DNA from: Fodinibius sediminis
GTDB taxonomy: Bacteria; Bacteroidota; Rhodothermia; Balneolales; Balneolaceae
DNA: 64,000 nt
NCBI RefSeq assembly: GCF_900182555.1
Contig: NZ_FXTH01000002.1
Coordinates: 1-64,000, forward strand
Direction: 5' to 3'
In this document: one piece after another, positions 44,875 to 54,366 of the stretch
Numbering within the stretch: position 1 is the first letter of the stretch
Layout: each line of letters starts with the position of its first letter
Program-made: the position numbers and the translations under genes
Notes under the pieces: generated by a model
What the model saw: only the letters and a program-made list of their open reading frames with translations
Told to the model about the DNA's origin: nothing
The model's database searches: none

Positions 44875-45780
44875 ATGAAAATGACTGTCACACAGACCAT
44901 AAAATGGTACCGCGACCTGCTGGTAGAAAGCTACAAGGAATTAAAAGCCAATGACCCGCTGCGGCTGAGTTCTTCCACAGCTTTCTTTGCCATGTTTTCA
45001 ATCATACCCATGATCGTGCTTCTGCTGGATGTTACAAGTACCATTTTCAGCGTTGGACTGCTTCGGCAAGAAATATTCAAGACTCTGCAGCAGATGTTCG
45101 GCACCAGAGCGGCCGACTACCTCTCCTCTATTCTCGAGAACGTCCAAAACCTGCAGGACGGCCCCCTTGTAACCAGCGGAATCATTGTCTTCCTAACCTT
45201 CATTGTAACGACCCTCTTTCATGTGATCCACAATTCATTCAATGAAATTCTGAAGGTGAAACTCACAAGTTCCAGTCTTTTATTTTTTCTGAAGAGCAGG
45301 GGCTTTTTTTTGATCATTATCTTCTGTGGCAGCGTCTTGTTTCTTGCCACATTCATCATTGATGTGGCTCTCAGCTTTGCCGGAAACCGGCTTTTCGATT
45401 TTGCCACTATCAATCCCCTGTTGATATCCACCCTGGATATGCTTTTCTCAATGGCTGTTTTCTCGGTATGGCTGGCTATTATCTACAAATATCTTCCCGA
45501 GGTAAAATTTCCGTGGAAGCCGGTGTGGGTGGGCTCCCTCTTCACCACTATCCTTTCCCTTTTTGGTCAATTTATTCTGGGGAAAATCATGCTTTCCGGA
45601 TCCCTTAGTAATATTTATGGCCCTTCAGCCTCCATCGTGTTGATACTGCTTTTTATTTTCTACTTGTCCTTTATACTCTACTATGGCCTGTGCCTGGCCA
45701 AGAAATATGCTGAAATGGAAAACTACGAGCTGCGTTCAACTGAGGTTGCCGTCAAATATGAGCTCAGGGAACTTGAATAG
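44875..45780 (+). CDS. YihY/BrkB-family inner-membrane protein
   Basis: About 301 residues from ATG 44875 (open to TTG 44821). It has six hydrophobic segments and the family motifs SSSTAFFAMFSIIPMIVLLL near the start and YLPEVKFPWKPVWVGSLF near residue 205. ASIVLILLFIFYLSFILYYG is the last helix. YihY proteins are integral inner-membrane proteins of uncertain role; the old RNase BN assignment is not supported. The gene lies 200 bases after the E1 gene. Confidence 0.88.
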   Translation: MKMTVTQTIKWYRDLLVESYKELKANDPLRLSSSTAFFAMFSIIPMIVLLLDVTSTIFSVGLLRQEIFKTLQQMFGTRAADYLSSILENVQNLQDGPLVTSGIIVFLTFIVTTLFHVIHNSFNEILKVKLTSSSLLFFLKSRGFFLIIIFCGSVLFLATFIIDVALSFAGNRLFDFATINPLLISTLDMLFSMAVFSVWLAIIYKYLPEVKFPWKPVWVGSLFTTILSLFGQFILGKIMLSGSLSNIYGPSASIVLILLFIFYLSFILYYGLCLAKKYAEMENYELRSTEVAVKYELRELE

Positions 45781-45803
45781 GTTTGACCAGGCATCCCGAC
45801 GGA

Positions 45804-46526
45804 CTACATGGGGGGAACGCGGCCGTGCTGTGGACTGACCAGGATTTCGTCAACCACCGTTCGCGTTGATAACTCCGCAAGGTTTAGAATAATCTTCGCC
45901 ACATCATCGGGATCTATCAACAGGTCACGGTCAATCAGGGACCCTTCCCAGGAAGTCGACTGGGTCTGCCCCAGGTTTATGGCTGTGACTCCCACGTTGG
46001 TATCCATAAGTTCTTTGCGAAGCGAGCGGCTGTACCCGAGCAAGGCATGCTTGGAAGCCGAGTAGGCTCCACTATCCTTCAAGCCCTCAATCGCCCCGGC
46101 CGAACAGATATTAATGATGAGGGCATGTGACTTGCTTTTTAAGTCGTTCAAAAAATGCTGACTTACATTGACAGCCGAGTAGAGATTGGCCTGAACCTGC
46201 TGGACAAATTCATCGTGCCTGGTTTTTTGCAATGGTTTTAGCAGAAAAGAACCGGCATTATTAATGATGACCCTTGGTGCTGGGAAGCCGTTGGGCACTG
46301 TCAACCTGTCCACGGCTTTTGGATTAGCAGCATTGCAGGCTGAAATTGCAATTACGTTCTCTCCCACTTTTCTGCAAAGTGTCCTGGTATCTTCGAGGTC
46401 CGACCTGGTACGGGCAATCAAGAGAAGAGCATAGTCCGTTTGAGAGGCAAAAGCCTGGGCGATGCGACGCCCGATACCACGACTGGCGCCGGTAATGACG
46501 ACGGAATGATGTTGCTGTACCGACAC
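45804..46526 (-). CDS. Short-chain dehydrogenase/reductase
   Basis: 240 residues from GTG 46526, which overlaps the queE stop by one base (TAGTG), so it is translated with queE. Classical SDR motifs: TGASRGIGRRIA (NADP binding), NNAG, ICSAG (catalytic Ser) and AYSASKHAL (Tyr and Lys). The substrate is unknown. Coupling to queE raises the possibility of a pterin-type substrate, as in sepiapterin reductase, but this is speculative. Confidence 0.88.
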   Translation of the reverse strand: MSVQQHHSVVITGASRGIGRRIAQAFASQTDYALLLIARTRSDLEDTRTLCRKVGENVIAISACNAANPKAVDRLTVPNGFPAPRVIINNAGSFLLKPLQKTRHDEFVQQVQANLYSAVNVSQHFLNDLKSKSHALIINICSAGAIEGLKDSGAYSASKHALLGYSRSLRKELMDTNVGVTAINLGQTQSTSWEGSLIDRDLLIDPDDVAKIILNLAELSTRTVVDEILVSPQHGRVPPM

Positions 46527-47173
46527 TACCGGACCCCCATAAATTTATGTGTCTGCAGACTGATCCCCCATTGGGGGTTGGCTTTCACATAATCGATTAT
46601 AAGTTCCACTGCCCCTTCTTTTTCCCATTCAGGCTGAAGCAGCAGCTGGGTGTTTTCGGGGCATCGTTCCGCATTTTTCTCCGCCCACTCCAGGTCTTTG
46701 GAAGTCAACACAACCACTTTCAGTTCGTCAACACAGGGAAAAATTTCATCCAGCGGCTCTTTAAATCGCTTCGGAGAAAGGGTGATCCAGTCAAGGTAAC
46801 CCGACAAGGGCGAAGAGCCACTGGTTTCTATATGCGTTTGCAAGCCGGCTTTTTTCAGCTGAAAAGTCAAGGCGTCAAGATCATGCAACAAAGGCTCTCC
46901 TCCGGTAATCACCGCAAATTCAGCACCACTCTGGCGGGCACGGCTTACGATATTTTCAACCGACTCGCTGGGATGTGCCCCCTCCTCCCAGCTCTCCTTG
47001 ACATCACACCACCAGCAGTTCACATCACAGCCCGCCGTACGAATAAAATAGGCCGGGCGTCCGGTATGGGCCCCCTCGCCCTGAATGGTATAAAAGTCCT
47101 CCATCAGCGGATATTCCACTGCTCCTGCCTTCTCCGGCATATGTAATGTCTGCTGCACCTGCGATTTAAACAT
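46526..47173 (-). CDS. queE: 7-carboxy-7-deazaguanine synthase, radical SAM
   Basis: 215 residues. FYTIQGEGAHTGRPAYFIR is the QueE signature, followed by the radical-SAM cluster CDVNCWWC (CxxxCxxC) and ITGGEPLLHDLDAL. It converts 6-carboxytetrahydropterin to 7-carboxy-7-deazaguanine in queuosine synthesis. Its substrate is made by QueD, whose gene is 1 kb away on the same strand. It is upstream of, and coupled to, an SDR gene. Confidence 0.94.
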   Translation of the reverse strand: MFKSQVQQTLHMPEKAGAVEYPLMEDFYTIQGEGAHTGRPAYFIRTAGCDVNCWWCDVKESWEEGAHPSESVENIVSRARQSGAEFAVITGGEPLLHDLDALTFQLKKAGLQTHIETSGSSPLSGYLDWITLSPKRFKEPLDEIFPCVDELKVVVLTSKDLEWAEKNAERCPENTQLLLQPEWEKEGAVELIIDYVKANPQWGISLQTHKFMGVR

Positions 47174-47378
47174 ACTATATATTTTTTTACCTGCGAAGCC
47201 TAAAGATAGGCATAATTAAAGATAGTTAACATTATTTATAAGCCCATAACTGGCCCCTTCGTACCCGTAACGCAGCTGTTATTGAATTCTTGTCTTTATC
47301 GGCGAAGCTGATTATTATGGCTAAATAAAATAGTACCATGGCTGTTCATCGACAGCAACACTAATCAACCTCCAGTAG

Positions 47379-48110
47379 ATGCCCGAATCGACTTCAACTA
47401 GTCTTCCTTTTGCCTTACTCATAGCCATCGGAATTGCACTCGGTGGCTGGTTCATTGGTGAAGGGTTTGTGGAAGCGCGAACCGGGGATCGTTTTGTAAC
47501 CGTCAAGGGCGTTTCTGAACGCGATGTACTGGCCGATATGGCCCTGTGGCCCATCCGTTTTGTTGCCTCCGGGAATAATCTGGATACCGTCCAGGATAAA
47601 ATTCGCCAGGATCGCAGCCAAATACAACGCTTTTTAACCGCTCACGGCATAGCTGAGGATGCCATCGAGTTGCAAAACCTTGAAGTTATCGACCGCACCG
47701 CCCAGTCTTATCAGGCGGGATCCTACGAAAACCGCTTTATTCTTGAACAGACCCTGATGGTTCGCTCGGAGGATGTCATGAAGATCAACAGGGCCAGCCA
47801 GGATATCGGCAGTCTGGTCGAAGCCGGGATAATACTTAACAGCCAGTATTCCGGGAGCGGGCCCACTTACCTGTTCAACGGTCTATCAGACCTTAAACCC
47901 GAAATGATCGCTGAAGCCACCCGCAATGCCCGGGAGTCTGCGCAGCAGTTTGCCCATGATTCGGGGAGTGACCTGGGAGGCATCCGTAATGCCAATCAGG
48001 GGGTTTTTGTCATTCTCGCACGCGACAAGGCTCCGATGCTCCAGGAGGAGAAACAGATTCGCAAAACCGTACGCGTTGTTTCGACTATAGAATATTACAT
48101 TGAAGATTGA
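47379..48110 (+). CDS. SIMPL (DUF541) domain protein
   Basis: 243 residues with an N-terminal membrane anchor (LPFALLIAIGIALGGWFIGE) and a periplasmic SIMPL domain: FVTVKGVSERDVLADMALWP, then a central region with YENRFILEQTLMVRS and the final ANQGVFVILARDKA. Family members are periplasmic or outer-membrane proteins linked to oxidative stress or signalling. It lies between the divergent queE and convergent queD genes but reads the opposite way. Confidence 0.88.
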   Translation: MPESTSTSLPFALLIAIGIALGGWFIGEGFVEARTGDRFVTVKGVSERDVLADMALWPIRFVASGNNLDTVQDKIRQDRSQIQRFLTAHGIAEDAIELQNLEVIDRTAQSYQAGSYENRFILEQTLMVRSEDVMKINRASQDIGSLVEAGIILNSQYSGSGPTYLFNGLSDLKPEMIAEATRNARESAQQFAHDSGSDLGGIRNANQGVFVILARDKAPMLQEEKQIRKTVRVVSTIEYYIED

Positions 48111-48142
48111 CCTTTTACTCCTGTTAACTGACGATCAATCAT

Positions 48143-48538
48143 TCAGTTCTCCCCATCCTCATCGGTATATTCAACCCAGCTGTTTTCTGTTTCCCAGACG
48201 GTGACATTCAGTTTAATTCCATCGGGAATACGCTGGAGCGTTTCCTTGTGGATAAATTCAGCGATCCGTTCAGCAGTAGGATTTACTGGCAGCTCTTCAT
48301 TGAGGACCGAATGATCCAATCCGCCTTTTTCAGATCCTTTAGCTGCCCATTTCAGTTCATGAAAATCACAAACCATATCAGCACTGTCCAGATATTTCGA
48401 TGGATTGAGCTGATTGGATGTTGCCGCAATATGTACTTTATAGCTGTGCCCGTGCATGCGGCCGCACTTGCCCTCATAACCCTCCAGAAAATGAGCTGCG
48501 TCAAATTTAAATTCCGTATGTAAGGTCCAACTTGGCAT
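48143..48538 (-). CDS. queD: 6-carboxy-5,6,7,8-tetrahydropterin synthase
   Basis: 131 residues. FKFDAAHFLEGYEGKCGRMH followed by GHSYKVHI supplies the three zinc histidines and the catalytic cysteine. The downstream LDHSVLNEELPVNPTAERIA and the Glu near VTVWET complete the active site. It converts dihydroneopterin triphosphate to the queuosine precursor used by QueE. The start ATG 48538 matches homologues. Confidence 0.94.
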   Translation of the reverse strand: MPSWTLHTEFKFDAAHFLEGYEGKCGRMHGHSYKVHIAATSNQLNPSKYLDSADMVCDFHELKWAAKGSEKGGLDHSVLNEELPVNPTAERIAEFIHKETLQRIPDGIKLNVTVWETENSWVEYTDEDGEN

Positions 48539-48718
48539 TGATTATCCAGGTTACTTTTTTTAGAAATTGCCATAGATCGTCCAATTGCAAAAAATAAGCA
48601 TTTCCTGCGACAATTAGAACTGTTGCTGGTCCCGATCCCCCAACCAATAACGACCGGGTGGAGCGGACTGCCAGACGGTGCGAGCGGTTTTCATCTCAGT
48701 CCTCTGCCCAGCATGTAT

Positions 48719-48988
48719 TCAATTCTCCCGCAGGTAAAGCGATGGATCCCACATGTACTCACTCAGATCCACGCGGTAATCTTCTGAAAAACGAACACCC
48801 TCCTGCTGCAGCCGTTCCCGCATGGTATCGTCCGGGAAGTGGCCTCTTCCCGTCAGCTCGCCGTTCCTGTTAACCACCCGGTGGGCCGAGGCCACTCCCA
48901 GATAGCGGGCAATGGCCCCATAGGTTGTCACTTTCCCTTCCGGGATAGATGAAACAACCTCGTAAACCCGTTCATGGTAATCACTCAT
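48719..48988 (-). CDS. Alkyltransferase-like (ATL/MGMT family) protein with internal deletion
   Basis: 89 residues. VYEVVSSIPEGKVTTYGAIA and AHRVVNRNGELTG are clear MGMT-family motifs; Ala replaces the acceptor cysteine, as in ATL proteins that bind O6-alkylguanine without repairing it. Between YLGVAS and AHRVV, about 20 residues present in homologues (the SxRMVGxAL helix with the arginine finger, and the following loop) are missing in frame. The product may be inactive. It overlaps the DUF2520 gene by 8 bases. Confidence 0.8.
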   Translation of the reverse strand: MSDYHERVYEVVSSIPEGKVTTYGAIARYLGVASAHRVVNRNGELTGRGHFPDDTMRERLQQEGVRFSEDYRVDLSEYMWDPSLYLREN

Positions 48989-49874
48989 GGTTCAGTATGG
49001 CTGAAAGAAGCTGACGAAGCTGCTTGGTCGATATGTCTTCCAGCAGGCCCGCTCCTTCAGCTCGGTTTACCGTTTCCATCCCGAGAACAGCGTATAATTC
49101 CCTCAACTCAGGTTTTCTACCTAACAGTTTCAAATGACTCTTCACAGTTTCAATATCACCGCGGACAACAGGTCCACTGATTGATTCATCAAAGGAGGCC
49201 GACTGTATGTTTCTGAGTGTCGTTTGAATCAATGGAAGTAGCACCTTTTGCACCTTTTCCTTGTCCAGTCCGCCCAGGGATCCTGCCTCCGTTGAGGCGT
49301 CAAGGAGGGTTACCAGGTAATTGGAAGCCATCACTGCGGCAGCATGCATGTGCGCCTTTTGCTCCTCGTTAATCTCCAGGGCATCTCCGCCCAAAAGGCC
49401 GGCAATATGCCGGAGCACAGGCATGGCCCCGGGGTGCCCCTGCAGACTGAAATAGATATCCTCAAAATCGGCGGGGACAGATTGCGGGGTGAACGTCTGC
49501 ATCGGGTGCATGGAGGCCGTTCTCCCTCCCTTGGCACCCAGGGGCTGAAGAATGCCAGCCGACTCATTTCCGGAACAGTGAACAAACGTCTTACCGGCCA
49601 GGCTGCCCGGCAGGGCTATCAACCGTTCAGCGACTTCCGTTATCGCTGAATCCGGCACTGTCAGAAAGACCAGTTCTCCCAGCTCTTTCGCAGTGCCGGG
49701 AAAAGGCCCCGCTTCAGTTACTTCAAGAGAGGCTGTAATGCGTTGTACCGTTGCCCTGTCGCGGCTGAAGATACTGAAAAGTACGGCGCCGCGCGACACC
49801 AGCGCCTCTGCCAGCACAGAGCCCAACGCACCAAGGCCGATTATGGAAATAGAAGGTATTCGCATATCATCCAT
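48981..49874 (-). CDS. Rossmann-fold / DUF2520 domain protein
   Basis: 297 residues from ATG 49874 (open to 49901; 49865 is also possible). The NAD(P)-binding motif SIIGLGALGSVLAEALVSRG opens the chain, followed by FVHCSGNESAGILQPLGAKG and SMHPMQTF, typical of the F420/ketopantoate-reductase-like Rossmann plus DUF2520 family. The C-terminal helical DUF2520 domain covers about 160-290. Likely an NAD(P)-dependent reductase of unknown substrate. It sits in a compact minus-strand run with the genes at 48719 and 49867. Confidence 0.88.
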   Translation of the reverse strand: MDDMRIPSISIIGLGALGSVLAEALVSRGAVLFSIFSRDRATVQRITASLEVTEAGPFPGTAKELGELVFLTVPDSAITEVAERLIALPGSLAGKTFVHCSGNESAGILQPLGAKGGRTASMHPMQTFTPQSVPADFEDIYFSLQGHPGAMPVLRHIAGLLGGDALEINEEQKAHMHAAAVMASNYLVTLLDASTEAGSLGGLDKEKVQKVLLPLIQTTLRNIQSASFDESISGPVVRGDIETVKSHLKLLGRKPELRELYAVLGMETVNRAEGAGLLEDISTKQLRQLLSAILNHE

Positions 49875-50637
49875 TAAAAACTGCGTGACAGCGCCCCGCA
49901 TAGGCCGTCAACAAGCTTCCCCTGTACTGCTCAACCTCTGATTCAAGGAAAGTCAGATCAAGCTCCCATTTGCTGGCAACAATAACACCAGCAATAAAGG
50001 CGGTGGTTCCTCTTATGTTGGACGCGCCACTGTTCAGGTAATTCAACAGGCCGGAATGATTCTGCCTTTCTATCAGTTCGGTCACCTTTTGAAATTCATC
50101 GCGGTAGTGGTTTTCAAGCTCACAGCAAAACACGAGCAATGCACTCCTGGATGCCAACACCTCTTCCAGCACATAGGCCAGCTCCCTGACAATATCCGGA
50201 TTGTCATCTGCAACCTGAATGCTTACCGCCGAAAAATCACCCGACAGACTTTGCAGAAACATCAGCTGCTGGAACAGGCTGATATCCTTGCCGAAGGCCT
50301 CATCATGGATATAAAAATCATCATCTTCATCACAAAATTCATTGCGCATAAAATCATTCACGGGCACAGTGCCCAACGGTGTCTCAAAATAAGCATTCGA
50401 AGCCATCGGAAGCTTTTTGTCCAGAGTTTCCTCATGCGACTCAATCACCACCACTGTTTCGCATGCCCTCAAGTCCACCTGGCTGTAAACGGTGCAGGCC
50501 CGTTCAAAGTTATCTTCATTGATGATTTTCGGAGCAAAGAGGAGCCGTGCATCGGTCATACCCTCCGGCTGTTTCTTCCGGGCCTTCTGGATTCCCTCTG
50601 TGATCTCCTGCCGACTAAAAGAGGTGATATTCTTCAT
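49867..50637 (-). CDS. Divergent MEMO1-family (AmmeMemoRadiSam system B-like) protein
   Basis: 256 residues. The layout follows the MEMO family: VVVIESHEETLDKK at the GPSH position, the strongly family-like ETPLGTVPVNDFM, DISLFQQLMFLQSL where EHSLEVQLPFLQ is usual, and an ALLVFCCELENHY segment at the SSDLSHY position. Most metal-binding His residues are replaced, so any catalytic function is doubtful. No AMMECR1 or radical-SAM partner is in the window. Overlaps the DUF2520 gene by 8 bases and follows the phosphopantetheinyl transferase gene after 19 bases. Confidence 0.65.
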   Translation of the reverse strand: MKNITSFSRQEITEGIQKARKKQPEGMTDARLLFAPKIINEDNFERACTVYSQVDLRACETVVVIESHEETLDKKLPMASNAYFETPLGTVPVNDFMRNEFCDEDDDFYIHDEAFGKDISLFQQLMFLQSLSGDFSAVSIQVADDNPDIVRELAYVLEEVLASRSALLVFCCELENHYRDEFQKVTELIERQNHSGLLNYLNSGASNIRGTTAFIAGVIVASKWELDLTFLESEVEQYRGSLLTAYAGRCHAVFNG

Positions 50638-50656
50638 GTGCTGTTCTGAACTGTCA

Positions 50657-51289
50657 TTATTTGGAATAAAAAGCGATAGCTAACCAGTGTTCCTGATGTT
50701 GGAAACTACAAATTTTAGCCCTTTTGTAATGATTTTTTTCAATAAAGGTCTGGGCTGTTTCCTGCTCAATATGAACCCGGTTCATGTTCAATCGCAACCC
50801 CTCGCCCCGCAATTTAATATAGGCTTCCTTTATCGTCCATAAACGGATCATGGGCAGAACATCCCTGAGTCCATCCTCGCCGGGGTGCATGATCCGATCG
50901 CTGAGCTTCTGCGGTACGGCCCGTCCAATCGGTTCTATGTCGACACCTATGGGCTCTTCTCCGGATATACCACAAAAAACCCGTGTATCTGTGTGAGCGA
51001 TACTTACGTAGTATTCCTGTTCCCGCCCTATCCCAAAGGGCTGGCCAAGCTCATCTTTCCGGATAGAAAAGGATTGCCCCGCTCCCCTTTCCCGGTACAG
51101 CTGTTTCAGGGCCAGCCGGGAGCTCACCAGCTCTTGCCGTCGTTTGGTGCTCTTGCACATATCTAATGCCCGCTGTTCCTGATCATCGAGCTGTTCCAGA
51201 TCCTCCTCTGAAATCGATGTTATGCCGACCAGGGAAAAGGCAGCCTCAAACGGGAGCCGTTGTATCATTGCTGTAAGATAATCCTGCAT
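50657..51289 (-). CDS. 4'-phosphopantetheinyl transferase, Sfp/AcpT superfamily
   Basis: 210 residues. The magnesium and CoA motif IGVDIEPIGRAVP and the catalytic WTIKEAYIKLRGEGL are present, together with SIAHTD (histidine of the acceptor site) and SSRLALKQL. It transfers phosphopantetheine from CoA to a carrier protein. No carrier-protein or synthase genes adjoin, so the target is open. Probably the first gene of the minus-strand run ending with the ATL gene. Confidence 0.9.
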   Translation of the reverse strand: MQDYLTAMIQRLPFEAAFSLVGITSISEEDLEQLDDQEQRALDMCKSTKRRQELVSSRLALKQLYRERGAGQSFSIRKDELGQPFGIGREQEYYVSIAHTDTRVFCGISGEEPIGVDIEPIGRAVPQKLSDRIMHPGEDGLRDVLPMIRLWTIKEAYIKLRGEGLRLNMNRVHIEQETAQTFIEKNHYKRAKICSFQHQEHWLAIAFYSK

Positions 51290-51461
51290 GGGTATACTTC
51301 ATTTCAATATCTCGACGTTGCCTCCGCAAAATCTCCTTTTTTAACCTTTTGTGAAACTATTTCCTTCGGTTGAGAAAAAAATCACAATTATGCATTGAAT
51401 TCCTTATTTTTAGCGACTTAGCAAATCCCTGTAAAACAGAATTAAATAGTCTTTTATTCTC

Positions 51462-52997
51462 ATGAGCAATACTGAATCTTCAGTAAGCGAACAACACGAA
51501 ATCCGCCTGGAAAAACTACAAGAACTTCGGGAAATGGGACAGGACCCCTACCCCTATGCGTTCGAGGTCACCCACAAGAGTCAATACATCCATGAGCATC
51601 CCGAGCTGATCAAGCAGGACGAACAGGAAACAGACGAAGTGGAGCGCGTTTCCATCGCGGGCCGTATTATGACCCGTCGTATCATGGGGAAGTCCACCTT
51701 TTTCAACCTGCAGGACTCGCAGGGAGAGATACAGGTGTATATCCGTCGTGATGATGTAGGCAAGGAAAACTACAACAAAGTTTTCAAAAAGCTGACTGAC
51801 ATTGGTGATATCGTCGGTATCAAGGGATATGTGTTCAAAACCGGGACCGGAGAGACAACCGTCTATGCTGAAGAGTTTCAGCTGCTCAGTAAAACCCTCC
51901 GCCCCATTCCCGTGCCCAAGGAAGTGGAAACGGATGAAGGCGAAACCAAAGTGTATGATGCTTTTTCCAACAAAGAGCAGCGCTACCGGCAGCGCTACCT
52001 CGACTTGGTAGTGAACCCGGAAGTGCGTGAAGTATTTCAGCAGCGCACCCAGATGGTACAGGCCATGCGCAACTATATGAACGACAAAGGTTATATGGAG
52101 GTTGAAACGCCCATCCTGCAACCGGTCTACGGGGGCGCTTCCGCCGAGCCTTTCGTGACCCACCACAATGCCCTGGATATGAAGCTGTATCTCCGCATTG
52201 CCAATGAACTGTACCTGAAGCGGCTGATTGTGGGCGGCTACGACGGGGTCTATGAGTTTTCCAAAGACTTTCGTAACGAAGGCCTCTCCCGCTTCCACAA
52301 TCCGGAGTTCACACAGGTCGAGCTTTATGTAGCTTACAAAGACTACAACTGGATGATGGACTTTGTGGAAGCGATGGTAGAGCATATAGCCAAAGCACTC
52401 CATGGTTCAACCAAAGTACAAGTTGGAGATCAAGAAATTGATTTCAAACGTCCCTGGCCCCGCATCCCGATGTTTGAGGCCATCGAAAATGAAACAGGGA
52501 AGGACCTGTACGGCAAAAACCTCGAAGAGCTTAAAGACATTGCGCGGGAACTGAATATTGAAGTTGAGGACAACTTTGGAAAGGGCAAAATTATTGATGA
52601 AATCTTTGAGGAATATGTAGAATCCAAGCTCATCCAGCCTACCTTTATAACCGACTACCCCATTGAAATGAGTCCACTGGCCAAAAAACACCGCGAGAAA
52701 AAAGGCCTGGTCGAACGTTTTGAGTGTATCTGCAACGGCAAGGAGATTGCCAATGCCTTTTCGGAACTCAATGACCCGGTAGATCAGCGTGAGCGGTTTG
52801 AGGAGCAGGCAAGGCTGCGTGCCGAAGGGGATGAAGAAGCCATGGCCCTCGACGAAGATTTCCTGCAGGCCCTTGAATACGGAATGCCCCCTACGGCGGG
52901 ACTCGGTATCGGTATCGACCGGCTGGCAATGATTATGACCGACTCTGATTCCATCCGCGACGTCCTGTTCTTCCCGCAGATGAAACCGGGGCAGTAG
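51462..52997 (+). CDS. lysS: Lysyl-tRNA synthetase, class II
   Basis: 511 residues. The N-terminal OB-fold anticodon-binding domain ([20 protein letters not shown]) precedes the class II catalytic core: motif 1 near [10 protein letters not shown]-like [20 protein letters not shown], motif 2 [20 protein letters not shown] and motif 3 [15 protein letters not shown]. It charges tRNA-Lys in the cytoplasm. The gene has a 170-base spacer upstream and precedes a permease gene by 77 bases. Confidence 0.96.
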   Translation: MSNTESSVSEQHEIRLEKLQELREMGQDPYPYAFEVTHKSQYIHEHPELIKQDEQETDEVERVSIAGRIMTRRIMGKSTFFNLQDSQGEIQVYIRRDDVGKENYNKVFKKLTDIGDIVGIKGYVFKTGTGETTVYAEEFQLLSKTLRPIPVPKEVETDEGETKVYDAFSNKEQRYRQRYLDLVVNPEVREVFQQRTQMVQAMRNYMNDKGYMEVETPILQPVYGGASAEPFVTHHNALDMKLYLRIANELYLKRLIVGGYDGVYEFSKDFRNEGLSRFHNPEFTQVELYVAYKDYNWMMDFVEAMVEHIAKALHGSTKVQVGDQEIDFKRPWPRIPMFEAIENETGKDLYGKNLEELKDIARELNIEVEDNFGKGKIIDEIFEEYVESKLIQPTFITDYPIEMSPLAKKHREKKGLVERFECICNGKEIANAFSELNDPVDQRERFEEQARLRAEGDEEAMALDEDFLQALEYGMPPTAGLGIGIDRLAMIMTDSDSIRDVLFFPQMKPGQ

Positions 52998-53074
52998 TTC
53001 CCGCATAATTGTTACTGGTTGCTGAAAGCAGCCGCGGGGCCAACCAACCATGAACTGCTAACAAATGTAAATCC

Positions 53075-54301
53075 ATGAATTTTGAATGGTACCTGGCCAG
53101 ACGATATTTCAAGGGAAAACGGCAGGGCTCCCGTTTCCTGAGTTTTATCAAAATCATGGCCATTACTGGGGTTGCCGTTGGTTCGGCCGGGTTACTCATT
53201 GCCTTGTCTGTTGTTCATGGATTCAAGTCAGCCATCGACGATAAAGTACTGGGCTTTGCCCCCCACATCACCATTAGCCGGTTCAGCGACACCCCCATTT
53301 TACGTGCCGACACCCTCCTTTCTGACCTGGAGGCTTATCCGGAGATACAGCAGGCTCAGGCGGTCATTGAAGGCCAGGCCATGCTGCAGTCGCCGGAGGA
53401 GGTAACGGGAATTCTTTTCAAAGGAGTAGATCAGAAAGGAGATGTAACCGATATCCGACAGTACATTGACAGGGGTCGCTATTTCCTGGGCAAGGACAGT
53501 ACCGGAATGCCGGGCATCGTCATCGGATCAAAACTGGCACAATCACTCAGTGCAGATATCAATTCCGTACTCACCGCCTATACTATTGAGGGTCTGCCTT
53601 CCCCGCTCAGCTCTCCTGAAATAAAGCAGTTCCGGCTCAGCGGCATTTATCAGACAGGCATTGGACAGTTCGACAACATTTTCGCCCTGGTCGCCCGCCC
53701 CCATGCGCAACAGCTGTTCCAGGTCCCCCCTGACCAGGCTTCTGTCATAGAAATCAGGCTCCACGACCAGTCCGGCATCGGCCCGTTCAAACAGCACTTG
53801 AGCGAAGATATCGGTTTCCCCTATTTCACGGAAAGCATATATGAAAAATACAGCAGCATTTTTGCCTGGGTAGACCTGCAGGAGGAAACGATTCCCTTTG
53901 TGATAAGCGTCATGATCATTGTAGCGGCGTTTAACCTGATCGGTACCGTGCTGATGATGGTTCTTGAACGCACGCGTGATATCGGTATACTGAAGACCAT
54001 GGGAGCCAGCGACAAAAGTATCCGGTATATCTTTATGCTGGAGGGGCTCTTTGTTGCGGTTACCGGCCTTCTCATCGGCATTGGGATATCCCTGCTTTTT
54101 ACCTGGCTGCAGTCCACCTATCACCTCATTCCCCTTTCCGAGCAGAATTACTACATGGCCTACGCCCCCACGGAACCCCATGGGCTCGATTTTCTTATTG
54201 TCACCGCCGTTACCCTGCTGCTCTGCACGCTCTCATCCTATCTTCCCGCCCGTATCGCGGCGCAAACCGACCCGCTCAAGGTGATAGCTTATGGCCGCTG
54301 A
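53075..54301 (+). CDS. LolC/LolE-type lipoprotein-releasing ABC permease (FtsX/MacB family)
   Basis: 408 residues. An N-terminal helix with IMAITGVAVGSAGLLIALSV, a large periplasmic domain (about 50-260), and three C-terminal helices (FVISVMIIVAAFNLIGTVL, then GLFVAVTGLLIGIGISLLF) form the FtsX fold. TRDIGILKTMGASDKSIRYI is the family's ATPase-coupling region. It probably moves lipoproteins out of the inner membrane with a LolD ATPase encoded elsewhere. Confidence 0.9.
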   Translation: MNFEWYLARRYFKGKRQGSRFLSFIKIMAITGVAVGSAGLLIALSVVHGFKSAIDDKVLGFAPHITISRFSDTPILRADTLLSDLEAYPEIQQAQAVIEGQAMLQSPEEVTGILFKGVDQKGDVTDIRQYIDRGRYFLGKDSTGMPGIVIGSKLAQSLSADINSVLTAYTIEGLPSPLSSPEIKQFRLSGIYQTGIGQFDNIFALVARPHAQQLFQVPPDQASVIEIRLHDQSGIGPFKQHLSEDIGFPYFTESIYEKYSSIFAWVDLQEETIPFVISVMIIVAAFNLIGTVLMMVLERTRDIGILKTMGASDKSIRYIFMLEGLFVAVTGLLIGIGISLLFTWLQSTYHLIPLSEQNYYMAYAPTEPHGLDFLIVTAVTLLLCTLSSYLPARIAAQTDPLKVIAYGR

Positions 54302-54366
54302 TGGCCAGGGTCAGTTCCCGGTCGGCAGCAAATAAAAGCGACACTGCGGATGTGCCTCTCAGCTGA

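Noticed and set aside
51516-52403. 295-codon minus-strand ORF
   Set aside because: Antisense to lysS; no family pattern and no start signal.
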